The translations under genes were made by a program, and so were the position numbers. Below, one piece after another: positions 8,722 to 17,176 of a stretch of 64,000 nt of DNA. Every line of letters starts with the position of its first letter. Position 1 is the first letter of the stretch. Origin of the DNA: an uncultured Mogibacterium sp. (GTDB lineage Bacteria > Bacillota > Clostridia > Peptostreptococcales > Anaerovoracaceae); the NCBI RefSeq assembly GCF_938041965.1, contig NZ_CALISE010000020.1, positions 124,001-188,000 of the forward strand, given 5' to 3'. Under the pieces are notes generated by a model. It did not search any database. It had not been told where the DNA came from and saw nothing but the letters and a program-made list of their open reading frames with translations.

Positions 8722-9504
8722 ATGACAGGTTATAAGAAAAGAACAGTCATATTGATAATCGGCCTGATAGCTCTACTTGGGCTTGTGGGCTGTGGAAAGA
8801 AAGGCGAATATGGCAGCTTGTCTGAAGAAGAGAAGATTGACAAGGGACTGGATGCTTTTGAGCATCTCAAGAACGGAAAAATTGAGATGAAGAACCATCT
8901 TAAATACGAATTGAAATCACAACAGGAGGGACAGCAGTCAAAGTTCGACGCTACTCTCACCTTTAAGGGGGATTTTGAAGAGAGCCCAGACCATCTGCTT
9001 GGTGTTTACTATGATGGTAAAAACAAAAACGATTTCTATAACGATGCGATTTCACATTACTCAAAAAATGTAAACGATTCAGAGTGGGTTAATTACACAG
9101 AAAATTCAAAGAGACTTCGTTATCGCAAGCCGATTGGAATAAATAGAGAAGCTATTGAATTTTTGGAGACGAAGAAAAAGGACATAAAGGTCACAGACGA
9201 TAAGGATAGCTTTACACTCGTATATGAGACTGACGACGTGAAGCTGCTCGGGGCTAACGGGGATATACTAGTTGGCGGAAGCTACAACGGACCTATTTAC
9301 ACCGATAATGATACGAATGACAAATTGAAGATTGAGCTTACAGTCTCTAAGAAAGGCTTTAAGCCTATGTCGGTTAAGTACACATGCGAACAGGAAAGTC
9401 CGCAGATAACAGTTAAGTTTAAGAGTAACTTCAAGTATTCCAAGCAAAATTCAGGTGTACGAGTTGAAGTTCCAAGCGGTATCAGCAGCGCCGCAAGTAA
9501 GTAG
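8722..9504 (+). CDS. Lipoprotein of cassette copy 1, family A, unknown
   Basis: The 260-residue product begins with a basic stretch, a hydrophobic segment and a lipobox LVGC (Cys about 24), so it should be a lipid-anchored extracellular protein. The mature part is charged, beta-rich looking and contains SEEEKIDKGLDAFEHLKNGK, a motif shared with its paralogue at 10471-11271. The first 30 codons of the two copies are almost identical in DNA, and the remainder has diverged. GAGGAGG precedes the ATG. The family B protein follows after 14 bp. The general shape (two-part lipoprotein that could bind a ligand) recalls DUF-type lipoproteins of Firmicutes, but I do not recognise a family. Confidence 0.75.
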   Translation: MTGYKKRTVILIIGLIALLGLVGCGKKGEYGSLSEEEKIDKGLDAFEHLKNGKIEMKNHLKYELKSQQEGQQSKFDATLTFKGDFEESPDHLLGVYYDGKNKNDFYNDAISHYSKNVNDSEWVNYTENSKRLRYRKPIGINREAIEFLETKKKDIKVTDDKDSFTLVYETDDVKLLGANGDILVGGSYNGPIYTDNDTNDKLKIELTVSKKGFKPMSVKYTCEQESPQITVKFKSNFKYSKQNSGVRVEVPSGISSAASK

Positions 9505-9518
9505 AAAGGGGGATTATG

Positions 9519-10364
9519 ATGAACAAGATACAGAAATTAGTTGTGATTGCATTCGCGTTTGTTTTGAGCCTATCCCTCATGTCTTTTAAGAAGAGTTCGG
9601 GATCTGATGTAAATACTTTTATCGATAAGCTGCGTAACGCAAAGAACTTAGAATACGAAGTTACCGTATATAACAAGAACAGCGCTGCTAACAAGTATAT
9701 GAAGAAGTTTAGCTCCGATACGACCATCAGGCAGGGGCAGATTCAATTCGACCCTCAGGTATTCAGTGAGTATGTGTTAAGCGGATATGGCACTATGAAC
9801 GATGATGGCAAGATAGCAAAGGCGAAACGTATATTTGCAAGTGCCGACGACCTGAACAGCTATGCGAGAATCTATTCTCCAGAGCCTAATAAGGGGTATA
9901 AAGGATTTACATCACCAAAGGAAAACGGATGGGTATGGATAGATAAGGACGAAGTCGCTGCTCCTGAGGTTGGGCGAAGCGAAGATATTCTTAAGCTATA
10001 CGAGAAGTATGCTAACAAGTTTAAGAAGACAGAAGATGATAACTACATATATCTTGACTACAGTGGCGATGTGTCTAAGGACTTCAACCAGGTGGGTAAA
10101 GCACAGCAGACATTCGCAGATAATAAGGTATTTAAATCAGGTAAACAGTACGTTAAATCGGTAAAGCTTCGCATACACCTTGTGATAGCTAAGAAGGATA
10201 AGGCTACCGGCGAAAAAATGGTACCAAGCGAGGCTCGCATACAGATTAAGGCAAAGGGCGAGACCGATGGAGTAGGAGCTAAACTAGCAAATGAGGATAA
10301 TTTCATAGTTTCCTATCGCGATATTAATAAAATTAATAGTATCGAGAAACCTGCAGGAATTTAA
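9519..10364 (+). CDS. Secreted protein of cassette copy 1, family B, lipobox lost
   Basis: A 281-residue exported protein with an N-terminal hydrophobic segment (VVIAFAFVLSLSLM). Its paralogue at 11286-12149 has a lipobox LSAC at the matching place; here the sequence is LMSFKK with no cysteine, so it should be released or stay anchored by its signal segment. Shared blocks with the paralogue include RQGQI(M)QFDPQ, IYSPxPxK, YEKYAxKFKxTED, YLDYxGDVS and YRDIN. ATG at 9519 is preferred over 9516 because the AAAGGGGG site is then 6 bp away. Function unknown; co-transcribed with the family A lipoprotein. Confidence 0.72.
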   Translation: MNKIQKLVVIAFAFVLSLSLMSFKKSSGSDVNTFIDKLRNAKNLEYEVTVYNKNSAANKYMKKFSSDTTIRQGQIQFDPQVFSEYVLSGYGTMNDDGKIAKAKRIFASADDLNSYARIYSPEPNKGYKGFTSPKENGWVWIDKDEVAAPEVGRSEDILKLYEKYANKFKKTEDDNYIYLDYSGDVSKDFNQVGKAQQTFADNKVFKSGKQYVKSVKLRIHLVIAKKDKATGEKMVPSEARIQIKAKGETDGVGAKLANEDNFIVSYRDINKINSIEKPAGI

Positions 10365-10395
10365 GCTACTTCGGATTATTATAGCTTATGCACGA

Positions 10396-10423
10396 TTGAA
10401 AACTGTACAAATTAGGTTATGAT
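10396..10423 (+). promoter_or_regulatory. Promoter of lipoprotein cassette copy 2
   Basis: TTGAAA (10396-10401), 16-bp spacer, TATGAT (10418-10423), located as in copy 1. Confidence 0.6.
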
Positions 10424-10433
10424 TATAAGCAAA

Positions 10434-10455
10434 CTATGCACGGGGGTATTTTACA
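10434..10455 (+). repeat. 22-bp leader element, copy 2
   Basis: Identical to 8685-8706 and placed the same distance from the cassette start codon; contains a G5 run. Confidence 0.75.
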
Positions 10456-10470
10456 GATAGTAGGTAGAAT

Positions 10471-11271
10471 ATGACAGGTTACAAGAAAAGAACAGTCATA
10501 TTGGTTATCAGCTTGATCGCTTTACTTGGGCCTGCTGGATGCGGACAGTCTGGAGGCGGTAATGGAAGTGGCGAGAATCTAACCAAAGAACAGAAAATTG
10601 ATAAGGGGCTAGATGCCTTTTACAATCTAGATGACGGAAAGGTTCAGATAGAAGCTAAAACTGACTATATCCGCCACCAACCATCAGAGGGACAGAAGGC
10701 AGAGGGCTTTAATAAGTACTCGTATAAGGGAACCTTTGAGATGGGTCCAGTTAGAGCCCGCGGAAAGCTAAACTATGCAAATGATTCTAAAAATGGATCT
10801 AGAGAAATCTACGGAACCGACGGGTCAGAGTTTAAAAAAGAAAAATGCGATAAGACTTGGAAGCAGGATATTTATACCAGTAAGTGGCGCAATCAGCCAA
10901 CTGGATTCAACCGCGACTTTATCGCTTTTCTACAAACAAAGAAGAAGGACATCACTGTTAAAGAGGATAAGAAGACTTATACACTTCGCTTTGAGACGAC
11001 TGATATGAAGCTTCAAGATGAAAATGGTGACCTCTTCTTTGGTGCAATGTTCAGGCCAATCATTGTTAGCTCTAGTACCGACACAGGAAAGCTGGTTGCT
11101 GAATTAACCGTTTCTAAGGAGGATAATAAGCCGCTATCATTCAAATACACTGGTAATTATGATAGCAGTGCAGTTAGCGCTAAATTCAAGGGCGTGGCAA
11201 AATTCAGCGATCAGAACACCGGTGTTCGTGTTGAAGAGCCTAAGGGCATTGATAAGGCTAAAGGTTACTAG
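10471..11271 (+). CDS. Lipoprotein of cassette copy 2, family A, unknown
   Basis: A 266-residue paralogue of the protein at 8722-9504. It starts with the same MTGYKKRTVIL sequence, has lipobox PAGC (Cys about 25) and a Gly/Ser-rich linker, and repeats the motif KEQKIDKGLDAFYNLDDGK. The C-terminal third (LVAELTVSKEDNKPLSFKYT, then FSDQNTGVRVEEPKGI) aligns with ELTVSKKGFKPMSVKYT and YSKQNSGVRVEVPSGI of copy 1. The ribosome binding site is weaker than in copy 1 (AGTAGGTAG instead of GAGGAGG), so translation levels may differ. No recognised family. Confidence 0.75.
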   Translation: MTGYKKRTVILVISLIALLGPAGCGQSGGGNGSGENLTKEQKIDKGLDAFYNLDDGKVQIEAKTDYIRHQPSEGQKAEGFNKYSYKGTFEMGPVRARGKLNYANDSKNGSREIYGTDGSEFKKEKCDKTWKQDIYTSKWRNQPTGFNRDFIAFLQTKKKDITVKEDKKTYTLRFETTDMKLQDENGDLFFGAMFRPIIVSSSTDTGKLVAELTVSKEDNKPLSFKYTGNYDSSAVSAKFKGVAKFSDQNTGVRVEEPKGIDKAKGY

Positions 11272-11285
11272 GGCGGGGCAATAAA

Positions 11286-12149
11286 ATGAGACAGAAACGA
11301 AAAATAGTTTTAGTAGTCATCGCCATGATGATGGTCCTAACCCTTTCAGCTTGCGGTGGAAAAGGTGATGTTAAGACATTTGTAAAGAAGATGCAAAAGG
11401 TTGAAAACCTTGATTATGAGATTCATACCTATAGGAGATACGTAGCATCTCAGGGTTCAGATAGAGTGTTTAGGGGAGAGTCACAGGTTAGACAAGGCCA
11501 GATGCAGATTGACCCGCAGGCCTTCAGCGAATACTACTCAGAAGGTAGTACTAATGTTCAGGAGCCTGAGGATGTAGATGATCACCTGTCGAAATTTGGA
11601 AGTTCAGACTTCATATTTAAGAGTGATAAGATATACTCCCCAAAACCTAAAAAGGTGTATTCCGGTTCATCTTCGGTAACTAATAATTATGAATGGGTAT
11701 GGAAAGAGGCGAAGGATATAAATCCTCCAGAGATAGGTAATAGCAAGACGTTCCTGGATATATACGAGAAATATGCGGACAAGTTTAAGCTGACTGAGGA
11801 TGAAAACCATTACTACCTTGATTACAAGGGCGATGTGAGCAACAATCTGGATCAGATGGCTAAGCTTCAGGTAGCGATTATTCCTAAAAGCAAAATGCTC
11901 AAAGAGGGCAAGAAGGACGTAAAGTCCTGCAAGATTGAAATCCACCTCGTGATGAAGAAGGGCAAGGGTGGTCCAACTCCTTACCAGACAAGGATAAAGC
12001 TTATTACCAAGATGGATGTAACTGAATTTGGAGGAGCAATCGACAACGAGGATTACTATCAGGCATACTACCGCGACATCAACGATGTGAAGGAAATTAA
12101 GAAGCCTCACGGATTTGATGCTAGCAAGGTGAAGAAGTCGCAATTCTAG
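11286..12149 (+). CDS. Lipoprotein of cassette copy 2, family B, unknown
   Basis: A 287-residue paralogue of 9519-10364 with an intact lipobox LSAC (Cys about 23) after a hydrophobic segment, so it should be lipid-anchored. Conserved blocks with copy 1: FVKKMQKVENLDYEIHTY near the N-terminus, RQGQMQIDPQAFSEYY, IYSPKPKKVYSG, YEKYADKFKLTEDENHYYLD and AYYRDINDVKEIKKPHGF near the C-terminus. It starts 14 bp after the family A gene and ends the unit; a strong terminator lies about 95 bp downstream. Function unknown. Confidence 0.75.
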   Translation: MRQKRKIVLVVIAMMMVLTLSACGGKGDVKTFVKKMQKVENLDYEIHTYRRYVASQGSDRVFRGESQVRQGQMQIDPQAFSEYYSEGSTNVQEPEDVDDHLSKFGSSDFIFKSDKIYSPKPKKVYSGSSSVTNNYEWVWKEAKDINPPEIGNSKTFLDIYEKYADKFKLTEDENHYYLDYKGDVSNNLDQMAKLQVAIIPKSKMLKEGKKDVKSCKIEIHLVMKKGKGGPTPYQTRIKLITKMDVTEFGGAIDNEDYYQAYYRDINDVKEIKKPHGFDASKVKKSQF

Positions 12150-12244
12150 GATTTGTTGTGGCTGATTGTTGTAATCGCCAGATTAGGTCAGTAAAAATGG
12201 ACTAAAGCCGATAAAATAGGCTAAAACCGAATAACTGAAGAGGA

Positions 12245-12270
12245 AGCCTGCGCGTGAGCGCGGGCTTTTT
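12245..12270 (+). terminator. Terminator of the lipoprotein region
   Basis: AGCCTGCGC-GTGA-GCGCGGGCT with a following TTTTT: GC-rich stem, tetraloop and T-run. Confidence 0.88.
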
Positions 12271-12466
12271 AGTGTGGAAATTTTGGGAATGCAATATGAG
12301 AGAAGTGTGCTAAAAAGGAGAGTGGGGTGTGTTATAATTCGGTATCTAGATTATTCATTTCTATGTAGCTTTAAAAAATAAGAAATATAACATTATAGAT
12401 TACGGGTTTTGAATAATCGTAAAAACGAATATAATAGTCATTATATTGTTAAGGTGAGGGTTGAAT
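12271..12466 (+). other. AT-rich intergenic segment before the restriction-modification genes
   Basis: No ORF with a ribosome binding site is seen. Two TATAAT hexamers (12333-12338 and 12430-12435) are candidate -10 elements; the second has TTGAAT 15 bp upstream. This is where base composition drops, so the left edge of the acquired island probably lies here. No repeats or attachment site could be recognised. Confidence 0.4.
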
Positions 12467-13309
12467 ATGTCAAAAAATTTACTTTTAAGTCCAATATTAA
12501 AATGGGTAGGTGGTAAGCGACAACTGCTATCAGAAATAATTCCATTAATAGATGAGAGTTGCGATAACTATGTTGAACCTTTCATTGGTGGAGGGGCGGT
12601 ACTATTCAGATTACAACCTAAAAAAGCAATTATTAATGACTACAATACTGAACTAATTAATGTATATAGAACAGTAAGGGATGATCTAGACGGTCTTGTA
12701 GCATTGTTGAAGAAACATGAAAAATATAATTCGTCAGATTATTACTACGAGGTTAGAGCGCTAGACCGAACCCCTGACTTTGATAAAATGTCAAATTCGG
12801 AGAAAGCTGCAAGAATTATCTATCTAAATAAGACTTGTTATAATGGATTGTATAGGGTTAATTCTTTAGGACAATTTAACTCACCATACGGCAAATACAA
12901 GAATCCTAATATAGTAAATGAAGTTGTACTAAGAGCAATTTCAAAATATCTAAATGGGAATGAAATTAGCATTAGGAGCGGTGACTATAAAGATGTCTTA
13001 AATGATATTGAAAAAAATTCCTTTGTATACTTAGATCCACCATATGTGCCGATTTCATCTTCGTCTTCGTTTACAGGATATACAGAGGGAGGATTTGGGT
13101 ATGATAAACAAGTAGAACTGAAAGAAGAATGCGACAAATTAAATTCAAAAGGTGTACATTTCTTGCAGTCCAATTCTGATTGTGAAGAGATAAGGGAGCT
13201 TTATAAGGCTTATAGAATAAAGATTGTTAAAGCAAATCGAGCTATTAATAGTGATGCAAAAAAACGTGGACAAATAAATGAGGTTCTAATATATAATGCA
13301 AAAAAATAA
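12467..13309 (+). CDS. DNA adenine methyltransferase, D12 (Dam/DpnM) class
   Basis: This enzyme transfers methyl groups from S-adenosylmethionine to adenine N6. The 280-residue product has the D12-class order: AdoMet motif KWVGGKRQLL (about 12-21), EPFIGGGAVLF (about 37-47), NDYNTELINVYR, the NKTCYNGLYRVN segment (about 123-134) and catalytic DPPYVP (about 188). DpnM, M.MboI and Dam share this pattern and recognise GATC, so GATC is a likely guess. ATG at 12467 is chosen because AAGGTGAGG is 7 bp upstream; TTG at 12461 is an alternative. The nuclease gene overlaps its 3' end by 14 bp. Confidence 0.88.
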   Translation: MSKNLLLSPILKWVGGKRQLLSEIIPLIDESCDNYVEPFIGGGAVLFRLQPKKAIINDYNTELINVYRTVRDDLDGLVALLKKHEKYNSSDYYYEVRALDRTPDFDKMSNSEKAARIIYLNKTCYNGLYRVNSLGQFNSPYGKYKNPNIVNEVVLRAISKYLNGNEISIRSGDYKDVLNDIEKNSFVYLDPPYVPISSSSSFTGYTEGGFGYDKQVELKEECDKLNSKGVHFLQSNSDCEEIRELYKAYRIKIVKANRAINSDAKKRGQINEVLIYNAKK

Positions 13310-14600
13310 AATTTCTGCTAATGAAGCATGGAAAGAGATTATTAAAAAATACGATATTATAAACAGAATTAATAAAAATGGTATATTTCATATTAAAGCA
13401 AGTGAAATTAAAGAATTTAAAGAACCTAGATTAATGGCTAAATGGGACTGTACATCAGCTCTTCCAGAAGCATTAAGAAATAATAAAATTAACATCTTAC
13501 CTAATAGTAGAAGTTCTTATGTTTTAGGTAGATTTAATTTATATGAAGAACTACCAGAACTAACAGAATCTGTAAATAAAATGTATTCTGCTGAACTACC
13601 CGCTCTTGAGACAATAGATATTAATAGCATTACATCAGAATCTGCGGCAATTTGCATATTGATTATCTCAGGCATACTGGATGATTTTTTAGGTGATAGG
13701 GATACCGTCGAAACATTTAATGGAAGAATGGGTACCGGAGAATTCGATTTTAGCGTTAATACGGTTGATGGTGGAAAGCAGATAATTTCTGTAAAAAATG
13801 CGCAATGTGAAATAGACGGCGGTTTTGAAAATGATAAAGATGTCATAATATTGGAAGCAAAGAATGTAGTACACGAAGATTTTCACATTAGACAGCTATA
13901 CTATCCGTATAGGTTATGGGAACAAAAGGTGTCAAAACCTATTAGATTAGTGTTTTCTGTGTATTCAAATATGATTTTTAGATTATTTGAATATAGATTT
14001 TCAGATAAAAATAATTATTCCTCTATTGAACTAGTTAAAGCAAAAAATTATTCTCTACAAGAGACGCATATTGAGATAAGTGACTTAGTAGAGATTAGAA
14101 ATTTAACTAAAATTATTTTTGATGATGACTGTAGGGAAGATGATAATGTTCCATTTATTCAGGCAAACTCTTTTGAACGCGTTATTTCTCTTTTAGAGAA
14201 TCTAAAAGAGAACGCTATGACAAAAGAACAAATTGCTGAATTAATGGAATTCGATGAACGTCAATCGGATTATTATTATAATGCAGGGGCTTATCTAGGG
14301 TTATTTGTAAAACAAATAGAAGGGTCTGGTAAAAGAGTTACTCTTACTAGATTAGGAGAACAAATATTAACAATGAACTACAAAGAACGTCAACTTAAGT
14401 TTGTTCAGTTAATGTTGCAGCACCAAATATTTGCAGATTGTTTTGATAGTATAATTGAAACAGGAGAACTTATTGAGATAATTGAAATCGAAAAATTAAT
14501 GCGTAAATATAACGTATGCAAAAGTACTAGCACAATTCATAGAAGAGCTAGTTCAGTGCAATGTTGGATAAAGTGGGTATTTAATTTAGTTAATTTATAG
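13296..14600 (+). CDS. Probable type II restriction endonuclease, PD-(D/E)XK type
   Basis: This 434-residue protein sits between two DNA methyltransferases. Residues about 145-200 read GRMGTGEFDFSVN...QCEIDGGFEN...VIILEAKN, which fits a PD-(D/E)XK nuclease core (acidic residue, hydrophobic strand, E-A-K). A segment HIRQLYYPYRLWEQK follows, as in several type II restriction enzymes. The C-terminal third (about 290-360; MTKEQIAELMEFDERQSDYYYN) looks like a winged-helix DNA-binding domain. It does not resemble the DpnII nuclease I know, so the target site is open. The gene is AT-rich with many rare codons compared with flanking genes, suggesting transfer. An alternative is a plain DNA-binding regulator, less likely in this context. 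Confidence 0.68.
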   Translation: MQKNKISANEAWKEIIKKYDIINRINKNGIFHIKASEIKEFKEPRLMAKWDCTSALPEALRNNKINILPNSRSSYVLGRFNLYEELPELTESVNKMYSAELPALETIDINSITSESAAICILIISGILDDFLGDRDTVETFNGRMGTGEFDFSVNTVDGGKQIISVKNAQCEIDGGFENDKDVIILEAKNVVHEDFHIRQLYYPYRLWEQKVSKPIRLVFSVYSNMIFRLFEYRFSDKNNYSSIELVKAKNYSLQETHIEISDLVEIRNLTKIIFDDDCREDDNVPFIQANSFERVISLLENLKENAMTKEQIAELMEFDERQSDYYYNAGAYLGLFVKQIEGSGKRVTLTRLGEQILTMNYKERQLKFVQLMLQHQIFADCFDSIIETGELIEIIEIEKLMRKYNVCKSTSTIHRRASSVQCWIKWVFNLVNL

Positions 14601-14608
14601 GAGTGTGT

Positions 14609-15340
14609 ATGAATTATGAACCTCAGATATTTGAACTAGAAAAATCATCAGTATGGAGTTTTAAAGAAAGAGGAGATTGGGCGACTCATGACTCAAAATA
14701 CAGGGGTAATTGTTCGCCATATGTTTTTAGAAATCTAATAATAAGGTATTCTTCACCAGGTGATAAAATTTTAGATCAATTTGTTGGAGGAGGGACTTCA
14801 GTTATAGAGGCAAAATTACTAAATAGAGATATTATAGGCGTAGATATCAATCCTAAATCAGTAGAACTAAGTATCAATAAGCTTAATTTTGCCTACGGAA
14901 GTAGTGATGTTGAAATAAGAATTGGAGATGCGCAAAGACTTGATTTTATAAATGACCATAGCATTGATTTCATATGCACTCATCCTCCGTATTCGGATAT
15001 TATAAAATACAGTAATACGATCGATGGTGACTTATCAAGACTTGAATATGGTGATTTTTTAAAATCAATGGAATCAGTTGCAAAGGAATCATATAGAGTA
15101 TTAAAAACTAATAAGTTTTGTGCATTTGTAATGGGCGATATAAGGAAGAGGGGCTTTGTGAAACCCTTAGGATTTGAAACATTACAAATATTCCAAAATG
15201 AAGGCTTTTCGTTAAAAGAAATTATCATAAAACAACAACATAATTGTAAAGGAACTTCAAAATGGGAAAAAATTGCTAAACAAAATAAATTTATATTACT
15301 AGCACATGAGTATATTTTTGTATTAAAAAAATGTAGCTAG
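14609..15340 (+). CDS. Site-specific DNA methyltransferase (N6-adenine or N4-cytosine)
   Basis: A 243-residue methyltransferase, second in this island. The N-terminal part reads SVWSFKERGDWATHDSKYRG, then the AdoMet motif ILDQFVGGGTSVIEAKLLNR (about 51-70), IIGVDINPKSVEL, and the catalytic motif FICTHPPYSDIIKYS (about 122-136). The HPPY motif fits N6-adenine or N4-cytosine chemistry. ATG at 14609 is preferred over the GTG at 14603: AGGAG (14599-14603) then has a 5-bp spacing. It starts 8 bp after the nuclease stop. Restriction units with two methyltransferases and one nuclease (DpnII, MboI, LlaDCHI types) are known; this order, methyltransferase-nuclease-methyltransferase, is a variant. Confidence 0.85.
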   Translation: MNYEPQIFELEKSSVWSFKERGDWATHDSKYRGNCSPYVFRNLIIRYSSPGDKILDQFVGGGTSVIEAKLLNRDIIGVDINPKSVELSINKLNFAYGSSDVEIRIGDAQRLDFINDHSIDFICTHPPYSDIIKYSNTIDGDLSRLEYGDFLKSMESVAKESYRVLKTNKFCAFVMGDIRKRGFVKPLGFETLQIFQNEGFSLKEIIIKQQHNCKGTSKWEKIAKQNKFILLAHEYIFVLKKCS

Positions 15341-15594
15341 ATGTTTATATGGGTTATGAGTTTAGGATGAACATATAAATTTTCATCCTCTAAAGAGCAG
15401 AGCGATTTAATGATTCATATGGTTGAGTTTTTAAGCTTAATAAATATTACCATAATTTTAATAACACCCAAAATACAATTTCGCACAACCTTTTCCCTCC
15501 AACCTTCACAGTTCGCGGAGGATTATCAAGTAGAATGTAGCCATCACTCAAAGGATAATTTAAAGTAAAAAATAAAGGGATTTGAAGGACATAG

Positions 15595-16167
15595 ATGAAC
15601 ATTTACGAAGGACTAAAGCAGAGAAGAAGCTACTACCAGCTTAACAAAGAGCTACCGGTGAGCACGGATGAGATTCATGCGCTTATAAATGAAGTGACGG
15701 AGCTAGTACCTGATGCGTTCAACATGAAGAGTGCACGCGTAGTCGTTGCGCTCGGTGAGAAACAGGAGGAGCTTTGGGACGGCATCTATGATGTGTTTGA
15801 CGGTAAAGTTGCGAGAGAGAAGATCGATGGGTTCAAGGCTGCGGCAGGGACGATTCTGTATTTCTATGATGAAGAGGTAGTGCGTGGATTACAGGAGAAG
15901 TTTGCTGCATATGCTGAGAACTTTCCGGTATGGGCGAATCAGGCAAATGGCATGCTTCAGATAAATATCTGGAGTGCGCTGCGTGAGCTCGGTGTTGGGG
16001 CGAATATTCAGCACTACAATCCTGTTATTGATGATTTCGTGCGTGAGAAGTTTGGACTGCCAGAGAGCTGGAAGCTCGTTGCTCAGATGCCATTTGGTGG
16101 AATCGTTATGGAGCCAGCGCCGAAAGATAAAGAGGATATATCGGAAAGAGTTAAGTTCTACGAATAA
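15595..16167 (+). CDS. Nitroreductase family protein
   Basis: A 190-residue FMN-binding reductase-like protein. The N-terminus MNIYEGLKQRRSYYQLNKEL carries the conserved RRS(x)Y/R motif that contacts the FMN phosphate, and the C-terminal KLVAQMPFGGIVMEPAPKDK matches the FMN-binding GxP/FG segment of the YdgI/Frm2-like (HBN1) group. Frm2-type members reduce nitroaromatics or quinones with NAD(P)H and usually have about 190-200 residues. AAGGACATAG precedes the ATG. It stands alone between the restriction island and the toxin-antitoxin pair, ending in its own terminator. Confidence 0.85.
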   Translation: MNIYEGLKQRRSYYQLNKELPVSTDEIHALINEVTELVPDAFNMKSARVVVALGEKQEELWDGIYDVFDGKVAREKIDGFKAAAGTILYFYDEEVVRGLQEKFAAYAENFPVWANQANGMLQINIWSALRELGVGANIQHYNPVIDDFVREKFGLPESWKLVAQMPFGGIVMEPAPKDKEDISERVKFYE

Positions 16168-16199
16168 TGGATTTTAACGTAAATATTTATGAGCAAAGG

Positions 16200-16229
16200 A
16201 ACCGTGGGAATCTTCCTGCGGTTTTTTAT
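16200..16229 (+). terminator. Nitroreductase terminator
   Basis: AACCGTGGG pairs with CCTGCGGTT (two G-U pairs) and is followed by TTTTTT. Confidence 0.8.
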
Positions 16230-16388
16230 TACAAATTTTGTGCTAAAGGGAACTGGAAAGTGTGTAATAATTAGTTGAACTTATATAACAGTGTTGCTGA
16301 TTAAAGTTAATCAAGGGGAGATAACAGAAATTGTGTTGCAAAAAGCAATACGATAGTTTTATAATTTCCTAAAAGGAAGGTGATAAAT

Positions 16389-16691
16389 ATGTCAGCAACA
16401 AAGAATGCAAGTGTTAATGTGAGAATACAGAAAGATATCAAGAAACAAGCGGAACAAATACTGGAAACTATTGGAGTTCCAACAGCGACTGCGATAGATA
16501 TGTTTTATAGACAAATAATATTAAATAATGGCATTCCGTTCTCTTTAACTATTCCGAACAATGTTCCAGTCAGAGAAAATATGAATGATAATGATTTTAA
16601 TTTAATTATGAGAACTGGATATATGCAGGCTGTGGAAGGTAAATCAAAGGATGTAGATGAGGTGTTTGATATTCTTGAGAAAGGAATATGA
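16389..16691 (+). CDS. RelB/DinJ family antitoxin
   Basis: The 100-residue protein opens with NASVNVRIQKDIKKQAEQIL, the ribbon-helix-helix pattern of RelB/DinJ antitoxins (beta strand with alternating residues, then helix), and continues with VPTATAIDMFYRQIILNNGIPF, the conserved DinJ core. The C-terminal half would wrap the toxin. ATG 16389 is chosen over GTG 16380 because AGGAAGG lies 8 bp upstream. The toxin start codon overlaps its stop (ATGA), the standard coupled arrangement. The pair is expected to repress its own promoter. Confidence 0.9.
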   Translation: MSATKNASVNVRIQKDIKKQAEQILETIGVPTATAIDMFYRQIILNNGIPFSLTIPNNVPVRENMNDNDFNLIMRTGYMQAVEGKSKDVDEVFDILEKGI

Positions 16692-17014
16692 TGCGGCAAT
16701 ACAGAATTTACATTACTGAGCAAGCAGAGGGACATCTTTCTTCTATTAAAAACTATTACATAGAACAATTAAATTCACCTAAGATGGCGATTAATACACT
16801 GAGCTTGCTTAGAAGTGGGATTAAGAAACTAGAGTTTATGCCGTATAGGATAAAAAGGATAGATGAAGCGCCATGGAGAGACTTAGGTTACCGAAAGCTG
16901 AAAATAAATAATTATTATATTTATTATTGGATTAATGATAAAAAATCAGAAGTATATGTGATAGCTGTTATATATACAAAAATGGATCAAAAGGGACAGT
17001 TGTCTAAATTGTAA
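16688..17014 (+). CDS. RelE/ParE family toxin
   Basis: The 108-residue protein has the RelE/ParE fold signature: YRIYITEQAEGHLSSIKNYY at the N-terminus, a central helix pair, the PYRIKRIDEAPWRDLGYRKL segment and a C-terminal strand NNYYIYYWINDKKSEVYVIAVIY. ParE-like members poison gyrase and RelE-like members cleave mRNA on the ribosome; I cannot tell which from sequence alone, since ParE-like proteins in this subgroup also carry R/K-rich loops. It overlaps the antitoxin gene by 4 bp. A terminator follows directly. Confidence 0.88.
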   Translation: MMRQYRIYITEQAEGHLSSIKNYYIEQLNSPKMAINTLSLLRSGIKKLEFMPYRIKRIDEAPWRDLGYRKLKINNYYIYYWINDKKSEVYVIAVIYTKMDQKGQLSKL

Positions 17015-17020
17015 AATACA

Positions 17021-17049
17021 AAAGGAATCGCCAAGCGGTTCCTTCTTTT
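17021..17049 (+). terminator. Toxin-antitoxin terminator
   Basis: AAAGGAATCGC-CAA-GCGGTTCCTT stem followed by CTTTT. Confidence 0.75.
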
Positions 17050-17176
17050 AATGCCTAAATATATTAGGGCAGTACAAAATAATTCAGCTTCACGGACAAA
17101 ACGAGTTGGTAAAAACACCGAATTTCCTTGAGAAGCCAACGCATGTAAGGAATATATCTTCTTTTTTAAAATGCTA

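Noticed and set aside
11667..12143. 158-codon frame antisense to the family B lipoprotein
   Set aside because: It mirrors a conserved paralogous coding region on the plus strand; no independent support.
13517..13886. Minus-strand frames inside the restriction gene
   Set aside because: They are low-complexity Ser/Ile-rich translations typical of antisense to AT-rich coding sequence.
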